This document shows, piece by piece, positions 7,242 through 14,212 of a stretch of 15,208 nt of DNA (its first letter is position 1; each line of letters starts with the position of its first letter). The DNA comes from Eshraghiella sp964441705 (GTDB lineage: Bacteria; Bacillota; Clostridia; Lachnospirales; Lachnospiraceae): NCBI GenBank assembly GCA_964441705.1, contig CAYTWF010000062.1, positions 1 through 15,208 on the forward strand, read 5' to 3'. The notes beneath the pieces are model-generated. The model saw only the letters and a program-made list of their open reading frames with translations. It made no database searches and was not told the DNA's origin. A program made the position numbers and the translations under genes.

Positions 7242-9578
7242 TTAAATTGATATATTATTAATAAAAGTTGTATATTCAAAAGTAACTTCCATATCAAATA
7301 AATCTTCCAATGATGATTTTTTAAATTTATAATCAATTAATTTTAAATAATTATGATTAGTGGTTGTATAAGTATAAATATCATTTGAAGTTAATAAATC
7401 ATTCTTTAACCAATCTAAATGTGTTGCATTTAAATAACCTGTATTAACTGTTATTTTATTTGTAACCCTTGTATCATATACTGTATTAACTTTAAATCCA
7501 TTATTAAATCTTCCTGAATCATCTGGTAATGTTGGAATGGTAAATTCACCAAACTCTCTATTAACCTCATCTTCTCTTATTCCAACAAAATCAAATGTAT
7601 CATATGTACCCATTCTATTTTGAAATACAATACCAAACTTTCTTGGTTGTTCATTTATATTAAATAATAATGTCTTATATTCTGTAATGCCATTATTATC
7701 AAAATCAGTTACTCTTAATTCAATTGATTTAATCTTTCTTATATTACCACCATTATTCTCATATGTTGCTAAATCTAATCTATCATATGAAGTATTCAAT
7801 AAGAATACACCACCAGCATTTGTTCCACTTGATGATATATTATAAAAATCAATTCCATTATCTTGTGTTCCATCCCAATACTTTATATTACCTCTTAATT
7901 TTAATCCATAACCAAAGTTCTCTTCAACAATAAAATATAAAAACAACTTCTGTTCTCTTTGTATTTGAAGTGGATTTGGAGAATTAGTTAACCATTTCCT
8001 ATCAAATTCTTTAACATATTCTTCCATATTATTTTCTTGAAAATAATCTAATGATGAATTACATATCCAAATAGTATCAGTTATTAATTTAGACCTTCTT
8101 TTAATAGTATTTGAATTACTTACAATTGGATATGATTCACCAATTCTTAATTTAACTGAAGCCATCATTGATGGTATAATAGTGAAATCATTATCATAAT
8201 TAGGTCTGAATGATTTTACATAATTCTTTACAATTGGAGATATATCAAATCTATGTTGGTTATCATGTTGAAAAGGTATAACCATATCACTTACTTTAAT
8301 ATAATCTTCCAATTCAGCTTCCAATGGATATCTTACATTATTATTAATTAAAACTTCTGCATATACACTTAAATCATCAACAACCTCACCATCATATTTA
8401 TCAACACCAACATCAATAACTTCAAGTTGAAAATAATCATCACTTATAATTCCTGATGGATTTCTAATAATTACATTATTCTCATCTAAGGTGAATTTAC
8501 GACCTGTTTGTTTAGCTGTTAAGATTATATCTTTATCTGTCCAAGCGTAGCTTATATAGTAGTTATTTGATATAATAGGGTCATTAGATAATACTTCATA
8601 AAGCGATTGCATAATCTCTTTATCAGTATTTGAACCAATTGTATTTCCATACTCATCATATACAACATTAGCTAAAAAATAATTCTTCTTATTTGGAAAT
8701 CCTTTTGCATAAAATTTAACTCTATATTCTATTGGTGATGTTAATATAAATTCAATTGATACATTATCTGGTATATTATTATGATTTAATGATAATTTAC
8801 TCTTAGCTGGTATATTTTGAGATGAATTTTGATATGTGTTAACATTATATATAATAGGATTATGAGCTGCTTTAACTCCTGTTACTTCATTTATTGTAAA
8901 TTCTCTACTTCTAAATTCACCGTCAACGACTGATATAAATTCAGTAATTATACAACTACCATCATGCACTTGAATTGAATATAATCCAGCTCTTAAATTA
9001 GAAAATGTTTTTGAAGTAGTATTACTTGTATCAACCAATACTCCATCTAAATACCAACTTACATTTGTAGATTTCTTTCCAGTTATTGTTGCTGTTATAC
9101 TACCATCACTTAATCCTCTCATTGATGTAGGTGATGCTGTTACTGAACCAAATGCTACTGTACAACTACTTGCACAATTTTTAGGAAATACTGTCTGATT
9201 TTGTAATGTTACTGTTTCAATCTCAAATACTATTAAACTTTTCCTAGTATTATTATCATAACGAACTCTTTTAGTTAATATAGTTTCTTCCCATTCTGTT
9301 TGACCAGCAGGAATTGTAATAGTTTTTGTATAAGAATCATAAACATTATTATGTGTATATGTATCATACTTAATTGATAATGTTAAAGGCTCTGATAATG
9401 TTTTACCTAATGTTACAACAAATCTTCTTTCGTATTCATATATTGTTAAAAAATCAACATCAAATTGATTAACAAGTATTTCATTATAAATTGAGAGATT
9501 TACATTAACATCTTGTAATTCCAATAAACCTCTATTACAGTATTTATATGTTTTATTTTGATCTAATACTAAAGCCAT
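7242..9578 (-). CDS. Large tail protein with SprB-like domain (778 residues)
   Basis: The N-terminal 130 residues are beta-rich. Residues about 139-217 form a separate domain with the pattern of a SprB-type (Ig/PKD-like) repeat: ASPTSMRGLSDGSITATITG, then a Trp in VSWYLDGV, then FSNLRAGLYSIQVHDGSCII. Known SprB repeats read 'PTSCNGANDGSI...W....GLAAGTYTVTVTDANGC', so the match covers the entry motif, Trp and exit motif. Cys135, Cys139 and Cys209 frame the domain. The remainder is beta-rich and Tyr/Asn-rich, ending in a WLKNDLLTSNDIY segment typical of large tail proteins in this phage group. I infer a tail-tip or fibre-base protein exposing a binding domain; host contact is inference. The ATG has the TTTAAATTAA leader 8-17 nt upstream. 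Confidence 0.65.
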   Translation of the reverse strand: MALVLDQNKTYKYCNRGLLELQDVNVNLSIYNEILVNQFDVDFLTIYEYERRFVVTLGKTLSEPLTLSIKYDTYTHNNVYDSYTKTITIPAGQTEWEETILTKRVRYDNNTRKSLIVFEIETVTLQNQTVFPKNCASSCTVAFGSVTASPTSMRGLSDGSITATITGKKSTNVSWYLDGVLVDTSNTTSKTFSNLRAGLYSIQVHDGSCIITEFISVVDGEFRSREFTINEVTGVKAAHNPIIYNVNTYQNSSQNIPAKSKLSLNHNNIPDNVSIEFILTSPIEYRVKFYAKGFPNKKNYFLANVVYDEYGNTIGSNTDKEIMQSLYEVLSNDPIISNNYYISYAWTDKDIILTAKQTGRKFTLDENNVIIRNPSGIISDDYFQLEVIDVGVDKYDGEVVDDLSVYAEVLINNNVRYPLEAELEDYIKVSDMVIPFQHDNQHRFDISPIVKNYVKSFRPNYDNDFTIIPSMMASVKLRIGESYPIVSNSNTIKRRSKLITDTIWICNSSLDYFQENNMEEYVKEFDRKWLTNSPNPLQIQREQKLFLYFIVEENFGYGLKLRGNIKYWDGTQDNGIDFYNISSSGTNAGGVFLLNTSYDRLDLATYENNGGNIRKIKSIELRVTDFDNNGITEYKTLLFNINEQPRKFGIVFQNRMGTYDTFDFVGIREDEVNREFGEFTIPTLPDDSGRFNNGFKVNTVYDTRVTNKITVNTGYLNATHLDWLKNDLLTSNDIYTYTTTNHNYLKLIDYKFKKSSLEDLFDMEVTFEYTTFINNISI

Positions 9579-9582
9579 AATT

Positions 9583-9602
9583 TTTTTAATTTAAAATTTT
9601 AT
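9583..9602 (-). repeat. 20-nt spacer repeat, copy 2 (before the SprB-domain gene)
   Basis: This copy is identical to 5251-5270 and again overlaps the preceding gene's TAA stop (9599-9601). Confidence 0.65.
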
Positions 9603-10066
9603 TTAAATGTTAATGCATCAACAACATCAACCATTATTTTCTTTGCTAAGTAATCAGCTAATTTATCAGCAGCTGTATTACCATACTTTTCAAGCAGTTT
9701 TGAATGATATTTCTTTCCAACTATACCATTCTTATATATTGAATTTTGAATAGCAAATGCAGCCCTTATATAGTCTTTTTGTTTACTTCCAGTCTTTGGT
9801 CTTATACCATATCTTTTCATCCATCTAATTAATGGTTTAATTGGTACTTTCTTTACTAAGGCTTTCCTTCCTCTATCAACATATTCATAATAGAAATTAG
9901 CAGATACTTGAACTCCTGATGGTTTTACTTTATATTCAAAACTCTTAATTAAATTACTATCAACTCTTATTCCATGTTCGGTTAAAACCAATACGTGGTC
10001 TAACATTAATTGATTAATTAATTGTTTTAAAAATTCTTTCATCCCATCTTTTTCCCAACTTGCCAT
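9599..10066 (-). CDS. HK97 gp10-like tail completion / head-tail joining protein
   Basis: This basic protein of 155 residues has a segment FYYEYVDRGRKALVKKVPIK followed by PLIRWMKRYGI, resembling gp10-like proteins, where a 'Y..YVE.G' strand is followed by a proline-rich loop and a helix. The Lys-rich C-terminal half (KDYIRAAFAIQNSIYKNGI) is helical and shared with phage neck proteins of this kind. It sits directly after the tail-terminator-like gene (8-nt spacer), the usual neck-gene pairing, so it probably acts at the head-tail joint. Length and position fit; the assignment rests on pattern only. Confidence 0.6.
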   Translation of the reverse strand: MASWEKDGMKEFLKQLINQLMLDHVLVLTEHGIRVDSNLIKSFEYKVKPSGVQVSANFYYEYVDRGRKALVKKVPIKPLIRWMKRYGIRPKTGSKQKDYIRAAFAIQNSIYKNGIVGKKYHSKLLEKYGNTAADKLADYLAKKIMVDVVDALTFK

Positions 10067-10074
10067 ATTATTAA

Positions 10075-10524
10075 TTAAAAATTAAAATAATCATTATAAT
10101 CAAATGCATCACAATTCTCTCTTGGAAATAATATATTTAATTCTAATCTCCAACCTGCAACATTATCATCTGTATATTCTCTTGTTGATAATCCTGATGC
10201 TGATTCAATCTTAAAATCATCAACTTCATTATTAATATATAATAATATAACATCAGCAATCTCTTTACTTAAACTAATTGCAAAATGGTCTGATTCAACA
10301 TCATCATTATTTGTTGCAATTAATATATCTAATGCTATTGAAAATGAATCCATAGTATTGTTTAATTCATAATCATATACATATGGTAACTCTAAAAATG
10401 CCATTGGATATATGCTATCATTATCCTCATCCTTATTGTATTCAGAACCATAATCAAACTTCTTAATGTCTTTATGTGCTAAACATATATTCTTTATCTT
10501 ATCTTTAAATTGTTCTAATGTCAT
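10075..10524 (-). CDS. Tail terminator-like / neck protein (149 residues)
   Basis: The start chosen is the ATG at 10524 (MTLEQFKDKIKNICLAHKDI). A longer open frame to 10680 reads through a terminator hairpin into a low-complexity hydrophobic stretch, so it is not credible as protein. The chosen start has TTTAAATTAA 6-15 nt upstream and a promoter-like element beyond. The protein is acidic, with a YGSEYN segment, a YPMAFLELPYVYDYELNNTM strand region, and DNVAGWRLELNILFPRENC near the end; this order matches tail-terminator-like proteins seen beside gp10-like proteins in Bacteroidota phages. It would cap the tail tube at the neck. It is the first gene of the structural operon after the terminators. 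Confidence 0.6.
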   Translation of the reverse strand: MTLEQFKDKIKNICLAHKDIKKFDYGSEYNKDEDNDSIYPMAFLELPYVYDYELNNTMDSFSIALDILIATNNDDVESDHFAISLSKEIADVILLYINNEVDDFKIESASGLSTREYTDDNVAGWRLELNILFPRENCDAFDYNDYFNF

Positions 10525-10547
10525 AATTATTAATTTAAAATCATATA

Positions 10548-10557
10548 TTATAAACAA
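10548..10557 (-). promoter_or_regulatory. Candidate promoter for the structural operon
   Basis: TTGTTTATAA in the minus strand, 24 nt before the ATG at 10524 and just after the second terminator. The core is shared with 1551-1560 and 2845-2854. Placement between a terminator and the first gene of a new block makes a promoter function likely. There is no clear Bacteroides-type -7 TAnnTTTG at the right spacing. Confidence 0.5.
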
Positions 10558-10560
10558 ATA

Positions 10561-10606
10561 ATAATAAAAAAAAGAGTCCACTGGAATATACCAATGAACT
10601 CTTTTT
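10561..10606 (-). terminator. Rho-independent terminator, distal copy (T2)
   Basis: The stem is 10569-10577 plus inner pairs, to 10606: AAAAAGAGT / ACTCTTTTT continues inward through TTCATTGG / CCAGTGG-type pairing with a 6-nt loop. In minus-strand RNA two inner positions are G-U pairs; in plus-strand RNA the same positions are C/A mismatches. Eight U followed by AUUAUUAUU come after the stem in the minus strand. Strand-specific pairing and the U-run both point to terminating minus-strand transcription. Confidence 0.8.
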
Positions 10607-10641
10607 AAATGAAAAAAAATACTTAAATAAAAATTAAAAAA

Positions 10642-10695
10642 AATATATAAGACTAATTGAAAAATAGGAAGGAAAAACAATTAGTCTTATATATT
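10642..10695 (-). terminator. Rho-independent terminator, proximal copy (T1)
   Basis: An 18-bp perfect inverted repeat (10642-10659 / 10678-10695; core GACTAATTG / CAATTAGTC) with an 18-nt A/G-rich loop on the plus strand. In minus-strand RNA the stem is followed directly by U6 and a further U-rich tail. It starts 36 nt after the stop of 10732-11550. With T2 it separates the packaging block from the structural block. Confidence 0.8.
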
Positions 10696-10731
10696 CGTAT
10701 CACTTATAAATTAAACATATGCAAATATAAA

Positions 10732-11550
10732 TTATTTCTTTTTTATATGCAAGTATTTTTTAACTTTTTTTATTAAAATTTTTAGCTTCGATTCTTTGAT
10801 GGAGTATTTTGGCACTCTGGAAGTGAAGTACTTCATCGACTTTTTTTCTAAGTAAGTAATCAACCTTTTCGTAATCCCAATTTGCCAACGTGTAAACCAT
10901 CCCTGACCATCCAGTGCGTTCAAAGAATTCATTACCTCTTGTGCCTTCATCTGTATCACTTCCTTCGGATGAGAATATAATGTAGAAATCTGAGTGTAAA
11001 CCTTTTCTAAGGAAGAAAAAAAAACCGATATATTATTTGCTGTAATAATATCTAAATTAAGAAATTCTTTTGCTCTTTCATCAACATCATAATCATCCAA
11101 TGTTTCATCAACTCCTTCCCTTGCCATTATAGCTAATATATAATGCATATTCTCAACGTTATTTCCTCGCTGAATTATATTCTCTAATGATACATAATCT
11201 TGAAATTGTTGCTTATGTAAGGATTGAATAACATTATATGTTTTATTTTTAAATTTAAATTCAACAATTTGTTTACTTGGAATTTCATCCTTAATAAAAC
11301 TCATATCATTAATAATACCAACAACATCATTTATATTAGCAATCTTTAATTCTTTCTCTGGTATTGAAGAATATACTGATATCAATTTAATGGTCTCCAT
11401 TACATCATCAAACTCATTTATCTTTTCTTTTTTAACAGATTCATTATAAATTCCAATCTGTTTGTATATTCTTTGATAATCCTTAATAGTAATATCTTCC
11501 CAACTTGTAGGTATATTATATTCTAACCCATTCAAAATCACTCTTTTCAT
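10732..11550 (-). CDS. Phage protein of unknown role, possibly tail-assembly chaperone (272 residues)
   Basis: The opening MKRVILNGLEYNIPTSWEDITIKDYQRI is followed by an acidic helical part and a segment FQDYVSLENII....NMHYILAIMAREGVDETLDDYDVDERA. This 'lPTSWeeIT..qyq' start plus a helical DYVSLEN/HyiLA block recalls proteins annotated as tail-assembly chaperone-like in Bacteroidota phages, but I cannot verify it, and the portal would be expected at this position after the terminase instead. It is far too short for a portal. The C-terminal part (after about residue 190) includes GWFTRWQIGITKRL and ends in a very basic tail (KILIKKVKKYLHIKKK). That 3' part (10781-10980) has about 39% G+C by hand count, against about 28% for 11041-11220, hinting at mosaic origin. 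Tandem terminators follow it. Confidence 0.6.
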   Translation of the reverse strand: MKRVILNGLEYNIPTSWEDITIKDYQRIYKQIGIYNESVKKEKINEFDDVMETIKLISVYSSIPEKELKIANINDVVGIINDMSFIKDEIPSKQIVEFKFKNKTYNVIQSLHKQQFQDYVSLENIIQRGNNVENMHYILAIMAREGVDETLDDYDVDERAKEFLNLDIITANNISVFFSSLEKVYTQISTLYSHPKEVIQMKAQEVMNSLNALDGQGWFTRWQIGITKRLITYLEKKSMKYFTSRVPKYSIKESKLKILIKKVKKYLHIKKK

Positions 11551-11568
11551 ATTTCTTTAAATTTTTTA

Positions 11569-11578
11569 CTATAAATAA
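11569..11578 (-). promoter_or_regulatory. Variant of the promoter-like motif upstream of 11550
   Basis: TTATTTATAG on the minus strand, 19 nt before the ATG at 11550. It differs from the core at one position. It overlaps a 9-bp A/T-only inverted repeat (11570-11578 / 11594-11602). The 80-nt spacer after the large terminase gene also has a short direct repeat (AAGTATTA). This is a weaker candidate than the copies at 1546, 2840 and 10548. Confidence 0.3.
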
Positions 11579-11630
11579 TTAATAATTTTATGTTTATTTA
11601 TATAATACTTTAATACTTTACTTAGTTAAA

Positions 11631-13118
11631 TTACAACATAGCATAATTAAAATTTCCTTTATAAGCACCACTAAGAGCATAATAAGTTAAGTCAACCATT
11701 TCATCAGATTTCTCATTAGGAAATCCAGTTAATTGAGATATCAATATATCATTAGATAAATCTTCCAACATAATAAATCTACCTGATTCAATTAGAGGTG
11801 ATACTGAATTAAGACAAGATTCTTTATCATCACCTTTACCTTTATTTGGTAATTCTTTCACTGGTAATTTAGTTGATCTTTTTATTTGTTGTATTACTGA
11901 TAATCCATTTGCTTTAGGTTCTATTTTAATTATTTTACATTTATATATATTGTATATATTAACAATTTCTTTTATTAATTCAGGGAATTCTAATTTTAAT
12001 TTAAAAACTTTCTTAACATATACATTATTTAGTATTGAAGCATATATCATTATTCCAGTATCATCATTCTTTTTCTTTGCTGTTAATGCTGTATCAATAA
12101 TCATTTCCCATTTAATGTTATGTTCATTTATTTTATTTGTTTCCAACATAAAATTAAATTCATCAAGACTAATTGATTTAAGCCATTTTCTTTTAATTAT
12201 ATTTCCCTCTTGAACACTTCCTTCTTGTTGAAGTTGATTGGCGTAATTAATGCTTCCTAACGTTATTTTAAACTTATCTAATACTTTCTTTGAGAATCTA
12301 TCTTTCCAAAGATAACCATCTTTATATTTATTAATTAAGCTACTTGGAGATACATTCTTTGATAGTTCTGCTGGTAAACATATATGATTCCAATCATCTT
12401 TAAAGTTTGATAATAGATAACCAGTTAAATCATTTTCATGCAATCTTTGTTGCACAACAATAAACAAACCTACCTCTGGATTATTTAATCTGGTTGATAT
12501 GGTATCAGTATAACTTCTTATTGTATTTCTTCTACCAACTTCTGATAAATCTTTAGGTGAGTTAGGGTCATCCATAATGATTATATCAGCACCTTTACCA
12601 AGTACTGAACCAACCATACCAGAACTTATCCTATGTCCACCACAAATTAATTTAAAATCATTCTTTGCACTATGATCATAATTTAATTTATAATCTTCAC
12701 CATATAGATTTTGAAACCACGGATTGGATAATAATTCAATTACTTTATTACTATGATCAGTAGATAATGAAGCAGAATAAGAAAGATTAATAAAAGACAT
12801 TTGATTATGTTGTGTCCAACTCCATACAGGAAAACATACAGATACCATTAATGATTTACTTGACCTAAAAGGAACATTGATAATAATATCCTTTGTCTTT
12901 GGTTTATTATTTTTTATTCTTAATGTTTCTTCTTGAAGTATATCACATATATATTCGTGATGCCAATTAAAAGACCATTGTGTAGATGGTTCTAATACTT
13001 TAACTGCTTTCTTAAAGAACTCATAGAAACTCTTATTATAGAGTTCCTTTTCAAGTTCTTTCTTTAAGAATTCTTTTTCTTCTTCAGATAACTTATTTAA
13101 TTTACTTTTCTTAGTCAT
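11631..13118 (-). CDS. terL: Terminase large subunit (ATPase and nuclease)
   Basis: This 495-residue motor protein cuts and packages DNA at the portal. Residues 81-90 hold a Walker A-like loop, NVPFRSSKS, with K88 and S89 (the family often has P-x-R-x-G/S-KS). Walker B is IIIMDDP, with D183 and D184. The coupling motif VVQQRLHENDLTGYLL (about 221-236) matches the family's 'TRWHEDDLTG'. The RNase H-like nuclease has D342 in MIIDTALTAKKK, E400 in IIKIEPKANG, and D472 and D476 in SDEMVDLTYYALSG as likely metal-binding acids. All core motifs are present, so the gene looks intact. Its ATG overlaps the small-subunit stop by 8 nt (ATGACTAA), showing translational coupling. The next gene downstream is 80 nt away. 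Confidence 0.95.
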   Translation of the reverse strand: MTKKSKLNKLSEEEKEFLKKELEKELYNKSFYEFFKKAVKVLEPSTQWSFNWHHEYICDILQEETLRIKNNKPKTKDIIINVPFRSSKSLMVSVCFPVWSWTQHNQMSFINLSYSASLSTDHSNKVIELLSNPWFQNLYGEDYKLNYDHSAKNDFKLICGGHRISSGMVGSVLGKGADIIIMDDPNSPKDLSEVGRRNTIRSYTDTISTRLNNPEVGLFIVVQQRLHENDLTGYLLSNFKDDWNHICLPAELSKNVSPSSLINKYKDGYLWKDRFSKKVLDKFKITLGSINYANQLQQEGSVQEGNIIKRKWLKSISLDEFNFMLETNKINEHNIKWEMIIDTALTAKKKNDDTGIMIYASILNNVYVKKVFKLKLEFPELIKEIVNIYNIYKCKIIKIEPKANGLSVIQQIKRSTKLPVKELPNKGKGDDKESCLNSVSPLIESGRFIMLEDLSNDILISQLTGFPNEKSDEMVDLTYYALSGAYKGNFNYAML

Positions 13119-13584
13119 TATCTAAACCTAACATTTCCTTTATTTCTTCTTTGGATAATTCTTTTAAATTAAGATTTAATGTATTTTGTTGAATGATTGG
13201 TGCATCACTTGTAACTTTCAGTAGTTTTTCAATTGCTTGTAATGCTTTAATTCTTGCACTACTATCACCCAACTGTTTTGCATCATTCATAATGTCATAA
13301 TACATATGAATGTGCTTATGAACTAAATTATCTATCTCTACATTATAATTAGTCCTAATTGTCTTATATGCTCTTGTTATTAGATTATTTACTGTTCCTC
13401 TTTTTAATTTATATTTCTCCATCATTATAAGAGCAATCTCATTATTACTTTTTCCTTGTAATAATAAATCAAGAATTTCTTTATTCTTTATATCCCTATC
13501 TAATAACTTATTTTTTGGTGTTATAACAACCTCATCACTTTTGAGATTGTTATATTCTTCCAATAATTTATCACCTTCACCCAT
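13111..13584 (-). CDS. terS: Terminase small subunit
   Basis: This 157-residue protein recognises phage DNA and recruits the large subunit. Residues about 33-75 form a helix-turn-helix: EILDLLLQGKSNNEIALIMM, then a turn and RGTVNNLITRAYKTIRTNY, the pattern of small terminases related to sigma-like HTH proteins. A helical oligomerisation part (about 85-120, HKHIHMYYDIMNDAKQL...ALQAIEKLLKV) follows, and the end LKELSKEEIKEMLGLDND suits the segment that binds the large subunit. It lies immediately before the large subunit and overlaps it by 8 nt, the normal order. The start follows the previous stop by only 2 nt. The assignment is based on HTH plus context. Confidence 0.85.
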   Translation of the reverse strand: MGEGDKLLEEYNNLKSDEVVITPKNKLLDRDIKNKEILDLLLQGKSNNEIALIMMEKYKLKRGTVNNLITRAYKTIRTNYNVEIDNLVHKHIHMYYDIMNDAKQLGDSSARIKALQAIEKLLKVTSDAPIIQQNTLNLNLKELSKEEIKEMLGLDND

Positions 13585-13586
13585 AA

Positions 13587-13997
13587 TTATTTATCTTTAT
13601 TTTTTTCTTTTTCTTTTAATTTCTTATTTAAATGATTAATTCGCATCCTTAAACTTCTTCTTTCATTTGCAGTTAAATTATCATTGTAATCTAATTTATC
13701 CTGATACTCGTGAATTTGAATTAATAATGCATCAATATCATTATTATAAACTCCATCAGGGTCTACATCTTCAAGAATGTTTAATGATTTTAAATTATTT
13801 TCATTGTTGAATAATGAAAATAAATACATCCTTGCTTGTTTAACATTAACAAGTTCTTCGTCAGGCATACCATACAATCCCTTATATGCCTTAATAATCT
13901 TATCATTATTTAATACACGGGTAAGTATAATTTCTTCATATACTTTCTTAGCATAATTAAAATCACTTCTCTTTACACTTAATTTAAACATTTCCAT
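13587..13997 (-). CDS. Hypothetical phage protein (136 residues)
   Basis: I do not recognise this protein. The opening MEMFKLSVKRSDFNYAKKVY is followed by a helical middle with YGMPDEELVNVKQARMYLF, a short acidic loop (LEDVDPDGVYNND) and a C-terminal Lys/Glu-rich helix, residues about 95-136, that would form a coiled coil (ANERRSLRMRINHLNKKLKE). There is no membrane segment or Cys cluster. It sits between the CxxC mini-protein and the small terminase with a 2-nt spacer to the latter, so it may assist packaging or be a regulator. The ATG has TTTAAATTAA 15-24 nt upstream. Confidence 0.75.
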   Translation of the reverse strand: MEMFKLSVKRSDFNYAKKVYEEIILTRVLNNDKIIKAYKGLYGMPDEELVNVKQARMYLFSLFNNENNLKSLNILEDVDPDGVYNNDIDALLIQIHEYQDKLDYNDNLTANERRSLRMRINHLNKKLKEKEKNKDK

Positions 13998-14011
13998 AAT
14001 TTATTATTTTT

Positions 14012-14212
14012 TTAATTTAAATTCTTCTTTTTCATTACTCTTATTATCTTTCCATATATACTATTCAAAAAACAAGCATTACATCCAACTAATTGCATAC
14101 TCTCACCAGTTAGATAGTGCCATATCCTAATATACTCATTGAGTAATTCTTTACTCTTAGGTTTACTCATTACCTCTTTTACATAATCATCTGTTATCTT
14201 ACTCATTTTCAA
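14012..14212 (-). CDS. Small CxxC protein of unknown role (66 residues)
   Basis: Basic and helical, with a Cys pair C44-x-x-C47 in LVGCNACFLN followed by SIYGKIIRVMKKK. One CxxC may bind metal, perhaps in a dimer, or simply stabilise the fold. The start overlaps the sigma-like gene's stop (14 nt), which implies translational coupling; M3 at 14206 is an alternative start. Its order (sigma-like, CxxC protein, unknown, terminase) suggests a co-expressed early packaging block. Too short for confident family assignment. Confidence 0.7.
   Translation of the reverse strand: MKMSKITDDYVKEVMSKPKSKELLNEYIRIWHYLTGESMQLVGCNACFLNSIYGKIIRVMKKKNLN

Noticed and set aside
10525..10680. A 52-residue hydrophobic N-terminal extension of the tail-terminator-like gene that looks like a membrane segment.
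   Set aside because: It would translate the terminator hairpin and U-run; the ATG at 10524 has the usual leader and homologous-looking start.
10715..10760. Near-repeat of ATATGCAAATAT-like sequence at 10717 and 10745.
   Set aside because: It is short, imperfect and straddles a stop codon; likely chance in A/T-rich DNA, although it lies near the composition shift.
10767..10780. A fourth copy of the 14-mer AATTTTAATAAAAA (minus strand).
   Set aside because: It lies within the coding region of the 272-residue gene and no credible gene start follows, so it is treated as background, which tempers the claim for the other copies.
11570..11602. A 9-bp A/T-only inverted repeat after the terminase gene, as a possible terminator.
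   Set aside because: The stem contains no G or C pair, the loop is 15 nt and no clear U-run follows.
11950..12213. An 87-codon plus-strand frame.
   Set aside because: It is antisense to the nuclease domain of the large terminase subunit, which is intact by motif.
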